A DNA stretch of 64,000 nt from Polaribacter sp. IC073. Lineage in GTDB: Bacteria > Bacteroidota > Bacteroidia > Flavobacteriales > Flavobacteriaceae. Below, in pieces: positions 8,687 through 17,150 of this stretch (position 1 is the stretch's first letter; each line of letters begins with the position of its first letter). The translations under genes were made by a program, and so were the position numbers. The notes under the pieces are model-generated. The model worked only from the letters and a program-made list of their open reading frames with translations, did no database searches and was not told the origin of the DNA. The DNA lies in assembly GCF_007997075.1 (NCBI RefSeq), contig NZ_VORS01000005.1, positions 248,001 to 312,000 of the forward strand, in the 5' to 3' direction.

Positions 8687-9869
8687 AAAGAAAACATTAG
8701 CAGATATATTTAATGATGATGAGTTTGGAATTTTAGATTCTAAACCCAAAACGTCACAAGTCAAAACAGAAGATGAGCGCTTAATTGAATCGTTTAAAGA
8801 GATTACTGTTTTTTTTGAAAAGAATAATCGTGAACCAGAAGCAACCAACGTAACTGAATTTAAGCTATTATCAAGATTAAACGCAGTAAGAAAAGATGCT
8901 AAAAAAGTAGCCATATTAAAATCGTATGATGTGTACAATCTATTACATACGAAAGAAGAAGTAAAATCTGTAGCAGCTATTTTAAATGATGATGCTTTAG
9001 GCATCTTAGATACCGGTGATACCTTGTCTATTTTTAAACTACAGCACGTAAAAAGTGCTTCTGAAAGAACAGGAGCCGATTTCACTGCAAGAAGAAAGGC
9101 AATGAAAGACAAAGATTTTGCACCTTATGAAGCACAATTTAAAAAAGTACACAAAGAATTAAGAGAAGGTAAACGTCAATTAAAAGAATTTAAAGATGTA
9201 GAAAAAAACCTTGAAGAAGGCAAATATTATGTTTTAGATGGTGTCTTGTTGTTTTTAGAAAAAGAGGGTATAGAGGATAGGAAAATAGGAGATAGAACAA
9301 GAAAAGATGGTAGAACGATAACTATTTTTGAAAATGGAACCGTAAGCAATATGTTGTATCGTTCCTTAGCAAAAGCTTTATACAATGGTGGCAGTATTGT
9401 TTCAGATACCGATAAAGATGAAGAACAAGAACTTTTTAAAAATGCAAATATTCTTAATGAAGAAGATGTTCAGACAGGTTGGATCTATGTGTTGAGGTCA
9501 AAATCTACCAACCCAGAAATTGCAGCAATTAATGATTTATATAAAATTGGTTTTTCGTCTATAGATGTAAATGAACGAATTAAAAATGCTTCTAAAGAAT
9601 CTACTTATTTATATGCAGATGTTCATTTATTGGATAAGTATGCTTGTTACAATATAGACGCACAAAAGTTTGAACACCTAATACATCGCTTCTTTGCTGA
9701 GGTATGTTTAAATGTTGATGTTTTTGATGACAAAAGAAACAGGATAACACCAAGAGAATGGTTTGTTGCACCAAGACCAATTATTGATAGCGTTGTTACA
9801 TTCATTTTATCAGGTGATATTGTGAAATTTAAATACGATAGCGTTAATAGGGTCTTAATTGAAAAATAA
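8679..9869 (+). CDS. GIY-YIG nuclease (T5orf172-like) with duplicated N-terminal motif
   Basis: A 396-residue protein. The C-terminal third is a GIY-YIG-type nuclease of the T5orf172 kind: GWIYVLRS (267-274), LYKIGFS (287-293), R300 and E332 in KFEHLIHRFF, then REWF (359-362). The N-terminal part carries the same short motif twice, DDEFGILD (13-20) and DDALGILD (104-111), which may bind a partner. The middle is charged and probably helical (about 140-185). It overlaps the helicase gene by 8 bases and is the last gene of the operon. Predicted job: the DNA-cutting subunit paired with the helicase. Whether cutting is controlled by methylation from the first gene is not visible in the sequence. 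Confidence 0.85.
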   Translation: MGKKKTLADIFNDDEFGILDSKPKTSQVKTEDERLIESFKEITVFFEKNNREPEATNVTEFKLLSRLNAVRKDAKKVAILKSYDVYNLLHTKEEVKSVAAILNDDALGILDTGDTLSIFKLQHVKSASERTGADFTARRKAMKDKDFAPYEAQFKKVHKELREGKRQLKEFKDVEKNLEEGKYYVLDGVLLFLEKEGIEDRKIGDRTRKDGRTITIFENGTVSNMLYRSLAKALYNGGSIVSDTDKDEEQELFKNANILNEEDVQTGWIYVLRSKSTNPEIAAINDLYKIGFSSIDVNERIKNASKESTYLYADVHLLDKYACYNIDAQKFEHLIHRFFAEVCLNVDVFDDKRNRITPREWFVAPRPIIDSVVTFILSGDIVKFKYDSVNRVLIEK

Positions 9870-9916
9870 AAAGCAGGTAACAGGTCCTGTTTTTTAAGCG
9901 TTTCAAGAAATAGGAG

Positions 9917-10768
9917 ATGCCATTGCCAGGTTCTTGTGGTTTCTTGGTGGAAGCTTATGATTACATGTATCAGCGCATGGACAAAACAACCGACAATCTT
10001 AAAACATTACAAGAAGATACTTTATACGGTAAAGAGAAAAAGAACTTGGCGTATGTAATTGGAATTATGAATATGATTCTGCACGGTATTGAAGCACCAA
10101 ATATTATTCATACCAATACATTAGGTGAAAACATACGAGACATCCAAGAGAAAAATAGATACCACGTTATTTTAGCAAACCCACCATTTGGAGGAAAAGA
10201 ACGACCAGAAGTACAGCAAAATTTCGATATTAAAACAGGAGAAACTGCTTTCTTGTTTATGCAACACTTTATTAAGAGTTTAAAAACAGGGGGTAGAGCA
10301 GCTATTGTGATAAAAAACACCGTTTTAAGCAATACAGACAATGCTTCTATAGCAATACGTAAACTATTGTTAGAAGGCTCTAACTTGCATACCATTTTAG
10401 ATTTACCAGGCGGAACTTTTACAGGAGCTGGTGTAAAAACAGTGGTCTTATTTTTCCAAAAAGGAGAACCGACTAAAAAGATTTGGTACTATCAATTAGA
10501 CCCTGGGAGAAACATGGGGAAAACCAATCCTTTAAACGACACCGATATGGCAGATTTTATTGCATTTGCAGAAAAGAAACCAGAAACAGAACAATCTTGG
10601 AATGTAAAAGTGGCAACTATTGATGAAGCTACGTTTGATTTGTCTGTTAAAAACCCAAACACGCCAGAAGAAGCACCTTTAAGAAGTCCTGAAGTGATTT
10701 TAACGGAGATGGAAATATTGGATACTGAAACCAACGCCATATTAAAATCTATAAAAGAATTACTATGA
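9917..10768 (+). pseudogene. hsdM: Type I restriction methyltransferase subunit HsdM, N-terminally truncated
   Basis: The 283 residues match the C-terminal two thirds of HsdM: a remnant of SAM motif I (PGSCGFLVEAYDYM at the start), NPPF at 88-91, then GETAFLFMQHFIKSLKTGGR. Normal HsdM is about 480-520 residues, so roughly 200 residues are missing, including the helical N-terminal domain that contacts HsdS. In the frame of this ORF a TAG lies at 9911-9913. A GAT codon at 9916-9918, in another frame, could be the lost Asp of motif I, displaced by one base. The gene begins 47 bp after the upstream nuclease operon, suggesting that the operon replaced its 5' part. The catalytic half is open, but with motif I damaged it is probably inactive. 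Confidence 0.75.
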
Positions 10769-11676
10769 GCGGAAAAATAGCACCTATAATTCCCTCTGAT
10801 ATTGAGAGTAGAGTATTTGACGTTCAGGGAAAGCAAGTAATGATTGATTTTCATTTGGCTGAGTTATATTCTGTAGAAACAAAGCGACTAAATGAACAAG
10901 TAAAACGAAACAGCAAACGATTTCCTTCTTCATTTATGTTTCAGCTAACCAAGGAGGAATGGAGTGCTTTGCAGTCGCAAATTGCGACCGCAGAAGAAAA
11001 CAGTGCTTTGCAGTCGCAAATTGCGACCACAAAAAGAAGAACAATACCCTATGTGTTTACAGAACAAGGGGTAAGCATGCTCTCGGCTGTTTTAAACAGT
11101 GATATCGCCATACAAGCAAGCATACAAATAATGAATGCGTTTGTAGAGATGAGAAAAGCAATTGGGCAAAACACCACTTTATTAGAGCTTTCTCATCAAT
11201 TTAACCAGCACAAACTGGCTACCGACCATAAGTTTGAAGCTGTTTTTAAAGCACTGGAAGCCCCAGGGATTAAAAACAAACAAGGTGTTTTTTTTGACGG
11301 GCAAACCTATGATGCGTATGATTTTATGAATGGCTTAATTAAAAAAGCAAAAACAAGTATTTTGGTAATTGATAATTACTTAGACGATACTGTGATAACC
11401 CAACTCACTAAAAAGAGTACAAACGTGGCAGTAAATTTACTGAGTAAAAGTTTCTCTAAAAATTTGAAATTAGATATTGATAAAGCAAATTCGCAATACC
11501 CCACTTTTAAAGCGATTACTTTTGCTAAAGCCCACGACCGTTTTTTAATTATCGACCAAAAGGAAGTATATCACTTAGGTGCCTCGCTCAAAGATTTGGG
11601 TAAAAAATGGTTTGCGTTTTCTAAATTAGAAGCAGATTCTGTAAGTATTGTTCAATCTATTAAAGAGTTGATATGA
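10765..11676 (+). CDS. ORF6N-domain protein with PLD-like C-terminal part
   Basis: A 303-residue protein. Residues about 10-110 form an ORF6N domain (a phage antirepressor/KilA-N-associated DNA-binding module) with family features such as IDFHLAELYSVETKRLNEQV, FPSSFMFQLT and TIPYVFTEQGVSMLS. The C-terminal region contains ILVIDNYLDD and HDRFLIID, reminiscent of phospholipase D-like folds often attached to ORF6N proteins. Between them lies a duplicated SALQSQIAT segment caused by a DNA tandem repeat of period 39. It overlaps hsdM by four bases (ATGA) and hsdS by four bases, so it is embedded in the type I operon, as ORF6N and RhuM genes often are. Role there unknown; regulation of the locus is a guess. 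Confidence 0.8.
   Translation: MSGKIAPIIPSDIESRVFDVQGKQVMIDFHLAELYSVETKRLNEQVKRNSKRFPSSFMFQLTKEEWSALQSQIATAEENSALQSQIATTKRRTIPYVFTEQGVSMLSAVLNSDIAIQASIQIMNAFVEMRKAIGQNTTLLELSHQFNQHKLATDHKFEAVFKALEAPGIKNKQGVFFDGQTYDAYDFMNGLIKKAKTSILVIDNYLDDTVITQLTKKSTNVAVNLLSKSFSKNLKLDIDKANSQYPTFKAITFAKAHDRFLIIDQKEVYHLGASLKDLGKKWFAFSKLEADSVSIVQSIKELI
10963..11028 (+). repeat. In-frame tandem repeat inside the ORF6N gene
   Basis: A 27-bp sequence beginning AGTGCTTTGCAGTCGC occurs at 10963-10989 and 11002-11028, giving a period of 39 bp (13 codons). Each copy contains a near-palindrome GTCGCAA/TTGCGAC. The period keeps the reading frame, so copy number could change without breaking the protein. Confidence 0.8.
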
Positions 11677-12875
11677 GAGAAGGCTGGATAAAAAAAAAGT
11701 TGAGCGATTTAGGTGAAATTCAAACAGGAACAACTCCTTCAACTAAAAATAAGGAATACTACGGTGATTTTATTCCATTTATAAAACCACCTCATTTTAA
11801 TCCTGACGGCACAATTGAATATGGTAATTCTGGATTAAGTTCTCAAGGCTTAAAAAAAGGAAGATTAATAAAAGAGAATTCAATATTAATGGTTTGTATT
11901 GGTGCAACTATTGGTAAAACTGGAATAACTAACATTCCAGTATCTTGTAACCAACAAATAAATGCATTTACACCAAATAAAGATTTATCTCCTAAATTCT
12001 TTTACTATCTATTAAATTCTTCAATCTTTTTTGAGAAAGTATTGTATCTATCTTCTCAAGCTACTTTGCCAATGATAAACAAATCAAAATGGCAAAGTAT
12101 TGAAGTTACATTTCCAAAATCTCTTCAAGAACAAAAACAAATAGTAGCCATATTAGACAAAGCTTTTACTGCCATAGACCAAGCCAAAGCCAATATTGAA
12201 AAAAACATCGTGAATGCAAAAGAACTTTTTCAATCTAAATTGAATGCCATTTTTAGCCAAAAAGGTGCTGGCTGGAAAGAGAAGACTTTAGGGGAAATTG
12301 CAAATGTAAATTATGGCTATACAGATAAGTCAACTTCTGAAGGTGATTTTAGGTACATTAGAATAACAGATATTGACAATAATGGAGAATTAGACAAAAG
12401 CGGTAAGGTTTATGTAAAAACAACACCCAAATCTTTAGGTTTCATTCTGAATGAAAATGATTTATTAATGGCAAGAACAGGGGCAACTTTTGCAAAGGTT
12501 CTTCTTTATAAAGATTACGAACCATCTATTTTTGCCTCATACTTGATAAAGATTTCTTTTACAGAGAATATCTCAAATGAACTTTATTGGTATTTTACTA
12601 AATCTGGATATTATTGGGAGCAAGCTAATAGTCTTTCTACAGGTTCAGCTCAACCACACTTTAATGGTGCAGCATTAAAAAAACTGAAGTTTTCTTATCC
12701 TACTGATAGTGCAAAACAATATCAATTAATTGAAATTATAAAGGGATTTGATAATACATCAAAAGAAATTATTTCTCTTTACAGTAAAAAACTAGATTCG
12801 CTAGAAGAACTTAAAAAATCCATTCTTCAAAAAGCTTTTTCAGGAGAATTAACTCAAAAAGAAGTTGTGGTATGA
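11673..12875 (+). CDS. hsdS: Type I restriction specificity subunit HsdS
   Basis: A 400-residue HsdS with the usual two target-recognition domains and coiled-coil spacers. TRD1 starts at WIKKKLSDLGEIQTGTTPS (about 5-23). The first spacer (about 150-190) contains QKQIVAILDKAFTAIDQAKA. TRD2 starts at WKEKTLGEIANVNYGYT, and the second spacer near the end contains LDSLEELKKSILQKAFSGEL. It should set the DNA sequence recognised by the HsdM/HsdR complex. Both domains look complete. It overlaps the ORF6N gene before it (ATGA) and the first RhuM fragment after it. With hsdM truncated, it may now be without its partner unless another hsdM exists elsewhere. Confidence 0.9.
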   Translation: MREGWIKKKLSDLGEIQTGTTPSTKNKEYYGDFIPFIKPPHFNPDGTIEYGNSGLSSQGLKKGRLIKENSILMVCIGATIGKTGITNIPVSCNQQINAFTPNKDLSPKFFYYLLNSSIFFEKVLYLSSQATLPMINKSKWQSIEVTFPKSLQEQKQIVAILDKAFTAIDQAKANIEKNIVNAKELFQSKLNAIFSQKGAGWKEKTLGEIANVNYGYTDKSTSEGDFRYIRITDIDNNGELDKSGKVYVKTTPKSLGFILNENDLLMARTGATFAKVLLYKDYEPSIFASYLIKISFTENISNELYWYFTKSGYYWEQANSLSTGSAQPHFNGAALKKLKFSYPTDSAKQYQLIEIIKGFDNTSKEIISLYSKKLDSLEELKKSILQKAFSGELTQKEVVV

Positions 12876-13099
12876 ATGAAGAAGACCAAATAGTTATTTT
12901 TAAACCTGAAGGTGCTAATACTTCTATAGAAGTACAAGTAAATGATGATACTGTTTGGTTGCATCGTAATCAACTAGCTACTCTTTTTGATAGAGATGTA
13001 AAAACTATTGGTAAACATATTAATAATGTTTTTAAAGAAGCTGAATTAGATAAAAAAGTAACTGTCGCAAAATATGCGATAGTTGAAAATAAAAAATGA
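12872..13099 (+). pseudogene. RhuM-family fragment 1 (N-terminal part only)
   Basis: 75 residues matching only the N-terminal region of RhuM proteins (DTVWLHRNQLATLFDRDVKT, then GKHINNVFKEAELD). It ends at VAKYAIVENKK, where a full-length relative continues for about 250 residues. It overlaps the hsdS end by four bases (ATGA) and the next fragment by four bases. It may be translated as a small DNA-binding-like peptide, but is most simply a decayed copy. Confidence 0.7.
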
Positions 13100-13491
13100 A
13101 AAAAGAAAACCAAATAGAAATATATCAAGCTCAAGATGGCTCTACTCAAATTAATGTACAATTTGAGCAGGATACTGTTTGGTTAAATCAAGAACAACTT
13201 ACCGCTTTATTTAATAGAGATAGAACAGTTATTAGTAGGCATATTCGTAATATATTTAAAGAACAAGAATTGGTTGAAGAAGAGGTTTGTGCAAATTTTG
13301 CACATACCACTCAACATGGTGCTGTTAAAGGTAAAACACAATCTCAAAACACAAAATATTATAATCTAGACGTAATAATATCTGTAGGTTATCGCGTAAA
13401 ATCTAAACAAGGTACACAGTTTAGAATATGGGCTAATACTGTTTTAAAAGACTATTTGGTTAAAGGTTTTGCTATTAATGAAAACGATTAG
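13096..13491 (+). pseudogene. RhuM-family fragment 2, cut by a one-base deletion
   Basis: 131 residues with the RhuM core (VWLNQEQLTALFNRDRTVIS, YYNLDVIISVGYRVKSKQGT). The frame ends at INEND because an A-run at 13481-13484 has four As where fragment 3 has five (13869-13873). Restoring one A would read NEKRLAQKE as in fragment 3. 83 bp before the slip are identical to fragment 3. Confidence 0.75.
13402..13484 (+). repeat. 83-bp identical repeat shared by RhuM fragments 2 and 3
   Basis: 13402-13484 is identical to 13790-13872, while the flanking RhuM coding sequence is much more diverged. The similarity goes on for about 18 bp beyond the A-run with one further mismatch. This points to recent duplication or gene conversion. 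Confidence 0.8.
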
Positions 13492-13510
13492 CACAAAAAG
13501 AACTGCTGGT

Positions 13511-13978
13511 ATGAGTGAAATAATTATTTACGAATCAGATGAAAACCAAATTCAAGTAGACGTTGAGTTTGATGGAACTACTGTGTGGTTAAACCTGAAT
13601 CAATTAGCGACACTTTTTGGTAGAGATAAGTCTGTTATTTCGAGACATTTAAACAAGGTGTTCAAAAACAATGAATTAGAAAAAGATTCAGTTGTTGCAA
13701 AAAATGCAACAACTGCTTCTGATGGTAAAATTTATCAAGTAGAATATTTTAATCTTGATGCCATTATTTCTGTGGGATACAAGGTAAATTCTAAACAAGG
13801 TACACAGTTTAGAATATGGGCTAATACTGTTTTAAAAGACTATTTGGTTAAAGGTTTTGCTATTAATGAAAAACGATTAGCGCAAAAAGAACAGCAAATA
13901 AAGATGCCACATCGTGGCAACATATTAATAGCCAAAAAACATAAGACATTTAATTTAAGCTCCATAGGAGCGTTATAA
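13511..13978 (+). pseudogene. RhuM-family fragment 3, interrupted by an IS200-like element
   Basis: The likely start is the ATG at 13511 (MSEIIIYESDENQ); an earlier in-frame ATG at 13469 lies inside the previous fragment. RhuM similarity (VWLNLNQLATLFGRDKSVIS; NEKRLAQKEQQIK) stops at about 13903. The last about 24 codons run into the left end of the transposable element, giving an unrelated tail. The missing 3' half of the gene is not found beyond the element, where hsdR starts at once, so an adjacent deletion probably followed the insertion. Confidence 0.75.
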
Positions 13979-14460
13979 TATCATGGCAAACACATACACA
14001 CAATTGTATTTTCATATTGTTTTTGCAGTAAAAGGCAGAAATAATCTCATTGCGGTTAGGTGGAAAGATGAGTTGTATAAATACATTACAGGTATCATCT
14101 CTAATAAAAACCAAAAGCTCATGATTATTAATGGAATGCCTAATCATGTTCACTTATTAATCGGCACAAAACCCAATTGCAATTTATCCGATTTGGTAAG
14201 GGATATTAAAGCCAATTCATCTAAATGGATGAATGAAAAACAATTTGTAAATGGTAAATTTGAATGGCAAACAGGATTTGGAGCGTTTACGGTAAGTCAA
14301 TCTGCTGTAAATAATGTTCTAGATTATATTAAAAATCAAGAAGAACACCATCAAGTAAAAACATTTAAAGAAGAATATATTGGTTTTTTAAAATCCTATA
14401 ATATTGAATATAAAACGGAATATCTTTTTACAGATGATTAATATCGCTCCCAATGGAGCT
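13904..14460 (+). mobile_element. IS200/IS605-like element (single-transposase, hairpin ends)
   Basis: The element carries one HUH transposase gene and has hairpins instead of terminal inverted repeats. On the left are TGCCAC/GTGGCA (13905-13919) and GCTCC-ATA-GGAGC (13959-13971); on the right is GCTCC-CAAT-GGAGC (14446-14459). The similar subterminal hairpins on both sides are what is expected for IS200-type elements, which move as single strands. Exact ends are uncertain by several bases. Confidence 0.7.
13983..14441 (+). CDS. tnpA: IS200-like HUH transposase (TnpA)
   Basis: A 152-residue Y1 transposase. The HUH motif reads MPNHVHLLIG, the N-terminus MANTYTQLYFHIVFAVKGR is the common start of Bacteroidota IS200-like enzymes, and the catalytic tyrosine lies in VLDYIKNQEEHH. 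The length is normal (about 150), so the enzyme looks intact and the element may still be mobile. No accessory tnpB gene is present. Confidence 0.9.
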   Translation: MANTYTQLYFHIVFAVKGRNNLIAVRWKDELYKYITGIISNKNQKLMIINGMPNHVHLLIGTKPNCNLSDLVRDIKANSSKWMNEKQFVNGKFEWQTGFGAFTVSQSAVNNVLDYIKNQEEHHQVKTFKEEYIGFLKSYNIEYKTEYLFTDD

Positions 14461-14474
14461 ACAACCTATAATAA

Positions 14475-16919
14475 ATGAACGAAGCACAAACCAAACACGA
14501 TTTAATAGAACCTGCATTGCGTAAAGCAGGTTGGGGAGAAAATGGCAGTCGTTTGCGTTTGGAGTTTCCGATTACAAAAGGGCGTTTAATTGGCCAAAAT
14601 AGAAGAGCTACACCCCTTTTTGCAGATTACGTACTAGAATACAAAAACAGAAGAATTGGCGTTGTAGAAGCTAAAAAAAGAGACTTGTATTACACAGATG
14701 GTGTTGGTCAAGCCAAAGACTATGCAGAGCGTTTAGACATTAGGTTTACCTACGCTACCAATGGTTTGCAAATCTATGGTATTGATATGGATGAAGCCAC
14801 AGAAGGTGATGTTTCTAAATATCCTACACCAGATGAACTTTGGGAAATGACCTACCCAGCTCCTAAAGAAGCATACAAAGTTGAAATCGCAGATTGGGCA
14901 GCGCGTTTGTTTTCAGTTCCTTTTGAAGATAGAGGTGGCACTTGGCAACCTAGATATTACCAACAAAATGCAATAGCTAAAGTTTTAGAGGCTATTTCAG
15001 AGAAAAAAGATAGATTACTATTAACCTTAGCCACAGGAACAGGAAAAACAGCCATTGCTTTTCAAATTGCTTGGAAATTATTTCATGCTAAATGGAACCT
15101 AAGACGTGATGGGTCTAGAAGCCCAAGAATATTGTTTTTAGCAGATAGAAACATATTAGCAGACCAAGCTTTCAACTCCTTTAATGCTTTTGATGAAGAT
15201 GCTTTGGTGCGTATCAGTCCGAAAGAAATTAAAAAGAAAGGGAAAGTACCTACCAACGGAAGTATCTTCTTTACCATTTTCCAAACCTTTATGACCAATG
15301 CAAAACAAGAAGGGGATGAAGAAAACGAAGATGAAAACTATTCAAGAGCAGCAGAAGCACCTGTAAAATACAATGCAGATGACTTTAATTTTGGTCAATA
15401 TCCAAAAGACTTTTTCGACTTCATAATTATTGATGAATGTCATAGAGGAGGTTCTAGAGACGAGAGTTCTTGGCGTGCGATTATGGAACATTTCTCACCA
15501 GCGGTTCAATTAGGTTTAACGGCAACACCAAAGAGAGATGTAAATGGAGATACCTATGATTATTTTGGAGAGCCCGTTTATAGTTACAAATTAAAAGAGG
15601 GCATTAATGATGGTTTCTTAACACCATTTAAGGTCAAAGAAATAAACACTACGATAGATAATTATGTGCACACTTCTGGTGATGAGGTAGATGGTGAAAT
15701 TGAAGAAGGAAGGACGTATTCAGAATCAGATTTCAACAGAATTATAGCCATTAAAGCAAGAGAGGAATACAGAGTAAAGCTCTTTATGAACTTGATAAAT
15801 CAAAACCAAAAGACGTTGGTTTTCTGTGCTACACAAATTCATGCCGCAGCAGTTAGAGACTTAATCAATCAATATGCAACAAGTAAAAGCACCAACTATT
15901 GCCACAGAGTAACTGCAGATGATGGTCAAATTGGGGAACAACATTTACGAGATTTTCAGGATAACGAAAAGAGCATACCAACCATATTAACAACTTCACA
16001 AAAGTTAAGTACAGGAGTTGATGCACCTGAAATTAGAAATATTGTTTTAATGCGACCTGTAAACTCTATGGTAGAGTTTAAACAGATTGTGGGAAGAGGT
16101 ACACGCCTTTTTGATGGGAAAGATTATTTTACAGTGTATGATTTTGTGGATGCACATCACCACTTTCAAGACCCAGAATGGGATGGTGAACCTTTAGAGC
16201 CAGAACCGCCAACAGCAGGAGGAGCTACAAGAGACTGTAATATTTGCGGAGAAACACCTTGTGTTTGTGAAAGACCAGAAGAAGAAGCTTGTCCAGCATG
16301 TGATAACATTCCATGTGTTTGTGATACGCCACCAAGAGCAATGATAACAGTTCGACTCTCTGACAATCAAGTAAGAGAAATAGATTCTATGGTACGAACT
16401 TCATTTTGGAGTCCATCAGGAAAACCAATTTCATCACAAGAATTTGTTGCGCAGTTATTTGGAGACATCCCTTCATTTTTTAATGATGAAAACCAATTAC
16501 GTACACTTTGGAGCGTGCCAAGTACACGTAAGAAACTGTTAACAGAACTAAGTGAAAAAGGATATACGAATTCGCAATTAGAAGATTTAAGACACCTTAT
16601 TCATGGTGAAGACAGCGACCTTTTTGATGTATTAAGTTTTGTTGCGTACCACAAAGAACTGGTTCCAAGATTAGAAAGAGCAAGCAGAGCTAAAGTTCAA
16701 ATGAACACTTATAATCCAAAGCAACAAGAGTTCTTAAACTTTGTGCTAGACCAATATGTAAGAGAAGGTGTAGACGAATTAGATATTGATAAATTATCAC
16801 CTTTATTACACTTAAAATACAATAGTATTACAGATGCAAAAAAAGAATTGGGTGCTGTAAAATTGATAAAAGAAACTTTTATTGGTTTTCAAGAGTACTT
16901 GTATAGAGATAGAGCTTAA
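14475..16919 (+). CDS. hsdR: Type I restriction endonuclease subunit HsdR (EcoEI-like)
   Basis: An 814-residue HsdR. The N-terminal nuclease domain shows D51 and VVEAKK with E65-x-K67, the PD-(D/E)xK pattern. The helicase motor follows: Walker A ATGTGKT (186-192), DECH (320-323), LTATPKR (348-354) and QIVGRGTR (537-544). Residues 588-616 form a cysteine-rich linker with two C-x2-C-x4-C-x-C units, each ending in PCVC, which could bind zinc. The C-terminal domain is of the EcoEI R type (about 620-814). The gene is intact. It starts 34 bp after the transposase stop and may have lost its normal coupling to hsdM/hsdS through the insertion. Whether it still works depends on an HsdM, which is truncated here. 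Confidence 0.9.
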   Translation: MNEAQTKHDLIEPALRKAGWGENGSRLRLEFPITKGRLIGQNRRATPLFADYVLEYKNRRIGVVEAKKRDLYYTDGVGQAKDYAERLDIRFTYATNGLQIYGIDMDEATEGDVSKYPTPDELWEMTYPAPKEAYKVEIADWAARLFSVPFEDRGGTWQPRYYQQNAIAKVLEAISEKKDRLLLTLATGTGKTAIAFQIAWKLFHAKWNLRRDGSRSPRILFLADRNILADQAFNSFNAFDEDALVRISPKEIKKKGKVPTNGSIFFTIFQTFMTNAKQEGDEENEDENYSRAAEAPVKYNADDFNFGQYPKDFFDFIIIDECHRGGSRDESSWRAIMEHFSPAVQLGLTATPKRDVNGDTYDYFGEPVYSYKLKEGINDGFLTPFKVKEINTTIDNYVHTSGDEVDGEIEEGRTYSESDFNRIIAIKAREEYRVKLFMNLINQNQKTLVFCATQIHAAAVRDLINQYATSKSTNYCHRVTADDGQIGEQHLRDFQDNEKSIPTILTTSQKLSTGVDAPEIRNIVLMRPVNSMVEFKQIVGRGTRLFDGKDYFTVYDFVDAHHHFQDPEWDGEPLEPEPPTAGGATRDCNICGETPCVCERPEEEACPACDNIPCVCDTPPRAMITVRLSDNQVREIDSMVRTSFWSPSGKPISSQEFVAQLFGDIPSFFNDENQLRTLWSVPSTRKKLLTELSEKGYTNSQLEDLRHLIHGEDSDLFDVLSFVAYHKELVPRLERASRAKVQMNTYNPKQQEFLNFVLDQYVREGVDELDIDKLSPLLHLKYNSITDAKKELGAVKLIKETFIGFQEYLYRDRA

Positions 16920-16928
16920 AAGGTTGCT

Positions 16929-17047
16929 GTCATTGCGACACCATCCGTCATTGCGCCACTCGAATCCGTCATTTCGAGGCAGGAAGCAATCTCATGGAGT
17001 AGGAGGGAATGACAACTAGATTGCCACGTCGTACCTCCTCGCAATGA
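16929..17047. repeat. REP-like palindromic repeat (single copy)
   Basis: Contains GTCATTGCG starts three times and the pair CGAGGCAGGAAGCAATCT / AGATTGCCACGTCGTACC, the same family as the tandem block at 18121-18641. Foldable into a long hairpin. Confidence 0.7.
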
Positions 17048-17150
17048 AGACTAATTAACAATCAAAAAAAATATAGTTTAAATAACACAATCATACCATA
17101 CTTTTCACTACATTTAAGCTACAGTGAAAAACACTTAAAATAGAAATGTT

